43,279 nt of DNA from an uncultured Muribaculaceae bacterium (GTDB lineage Bacteria > Bacteroidota > Bacteroidia > Bacteroidales > Muribaculaceae), in assembly GCA_904502025.1 (NCBI GenBank), contig CAJGDJ010000017.1, positions 1-43,279 of the forward strand, in the 5' to 3' direction. How positions within the stretch are numbered: position 1 is the first letter of the stretch; each line of letters opens with the position of its first letter. Made by a program: the position numbers and the translations under genes. Under the pieces are notes generated by a model. The model did not search any database and was not told where the DNA came from. It worked only from the letters and a program-made list of their open reading frames with translations. Shown here in pieces: positions 43,101 through 43,279 of this stretch.

Positions 43101-43279
43101 CACGGTTGAGCAACACAGGGTGTCCCTTCATAACGTATTCGAGAATATCCCATACAACAGGCTCCTTGCGGTCAACGATTTTCTTCGCCGACTTCACAGT
43201 CTTAACGATACCACGCTCGATAAGTTTGCGAATAACGAAAGGTTTGTAAAGCTCAGCAGCCATGTTTTTAGGAAGACCA
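40123..43279 (-). CDS. rpoC: RNA polymerase beta' subunit, C-terminal about three-quarters (5' end outside window)
   Basis: The open frame runs off the right edge; the first codons seen read [14 protein letters not shown]. It continues with the catalytic metal-binding motif [15 protein letters not shown] (about residue 88 here), the bridge/trigger region ([20 protein letters not shown], then [20 protein letters not shown]), and the zinc site [19 protein letters not shown]. The C-terminal part ([18 protein letters not shown] pattern, then [18 protein letters not shown]) is complete, ending with HRK. About 1050 of an expected 1400 residues are present. Codon use suggests high expression. In Bacteroidota rpoC follows rpoB, which would lie to the right. 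The 225 bases between the glutaminase remnant and rpoC hold only a weak hairpin. Confidence 0.98.
   Translation of the reverse strand, partial: [1051 protein letters not shown]

Overview
The window looks like a chromosomal segment of a Bacteroidota bacterium, most likely order Bacteroidales (gut-type; the family is not resolved, Muribaculaceae or a relative is a guess). The reasons are AT-rich DNA, promoters of the Bacteroidota type (TTTG, about 19-21 bases, TAnnTTTG), few Shine-Dalgarno sites, a SusA-like GH13 enzyme, a BspA-type leucine-rich-repeat protein with a T9SS-like tail, and a Bacteroidota-style rpoC. Almost all genes lie on the minus strand.

Layout. 1-8036 (right to left): a BspA-like LRR protein, an exported C1-family peptidase, a GH13 alpha-glucanase, a YfcE-type phosphoesterase and a SPOR-domain lipoprotein. 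8415-8488 is a plus-strand tRNA with CAU anticodon and its own promoter and terminator. 8647-32631 is one near-gapless minus-strand operon of about 24 kb that I read as an aryl polyene (APE) pigment/lipid biosynthesis cluster: ketoreductase, three ketosynthases (two fused to a chain-length-factor-like tail), three acyl carrier proteins, two hotdog dehydratases, a thioesterase, an AMP-dependent aryl-acid ligase, an O-methyltransferase-like protein, acyltransferases, a GT2-acyltransferase fusion, a CrtI-like oxidoreductase, LolA-like and possible LolB-like carriers, a small EamA/SMR protein, an MMPL exporter fused to a PlsC acyltransferase, and two exported esterases. Inside the operon sit five exported proteins of unknown function: three paralogues of one family and two paralogous beta-barrels.

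33103-35937 is a second minus-strand operon encoding a CsgG-like and two LPP20/CsgG-associated-like exported proteins. 36151-39152 holds three plus-strand genes (exported peptidase C26, YitT-family membrane protein, DegT/DnrJ aminotransferase). 39181-39939 is a decayed glutaminase gene, and 40123 to the end is the 3' three-quarters of rpoC.

How it fits together. The ligase probably activates an aryl acid and loads it on a carrier protein; the KS/KR/DH set extends it to a conjugated polyene; methylation, acyl transfer and glycosyl transfer would attach it to a lipid; and the MMPL exporter with the Lol-like carriers would move it to the outer membrane. No ammonia lyase (TAL/HAL) and no DarA/DarB are visible, so the starter must come from elsewhere and a dialkylresorcinol (flexirubin) is not expected.

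The most striking new observation is that the APE operon and the CsgG-like operon have the same unusual promoter layout: GTTAA direct repeats at 10-bp spacing, then a run of G (9 and 8), then about 11-12 bases, then the identical TATATTTGCAAA -7 region. The G run lies in the promoter spacer, which suggests co-regulation and possibly slipped-strand phase variation.
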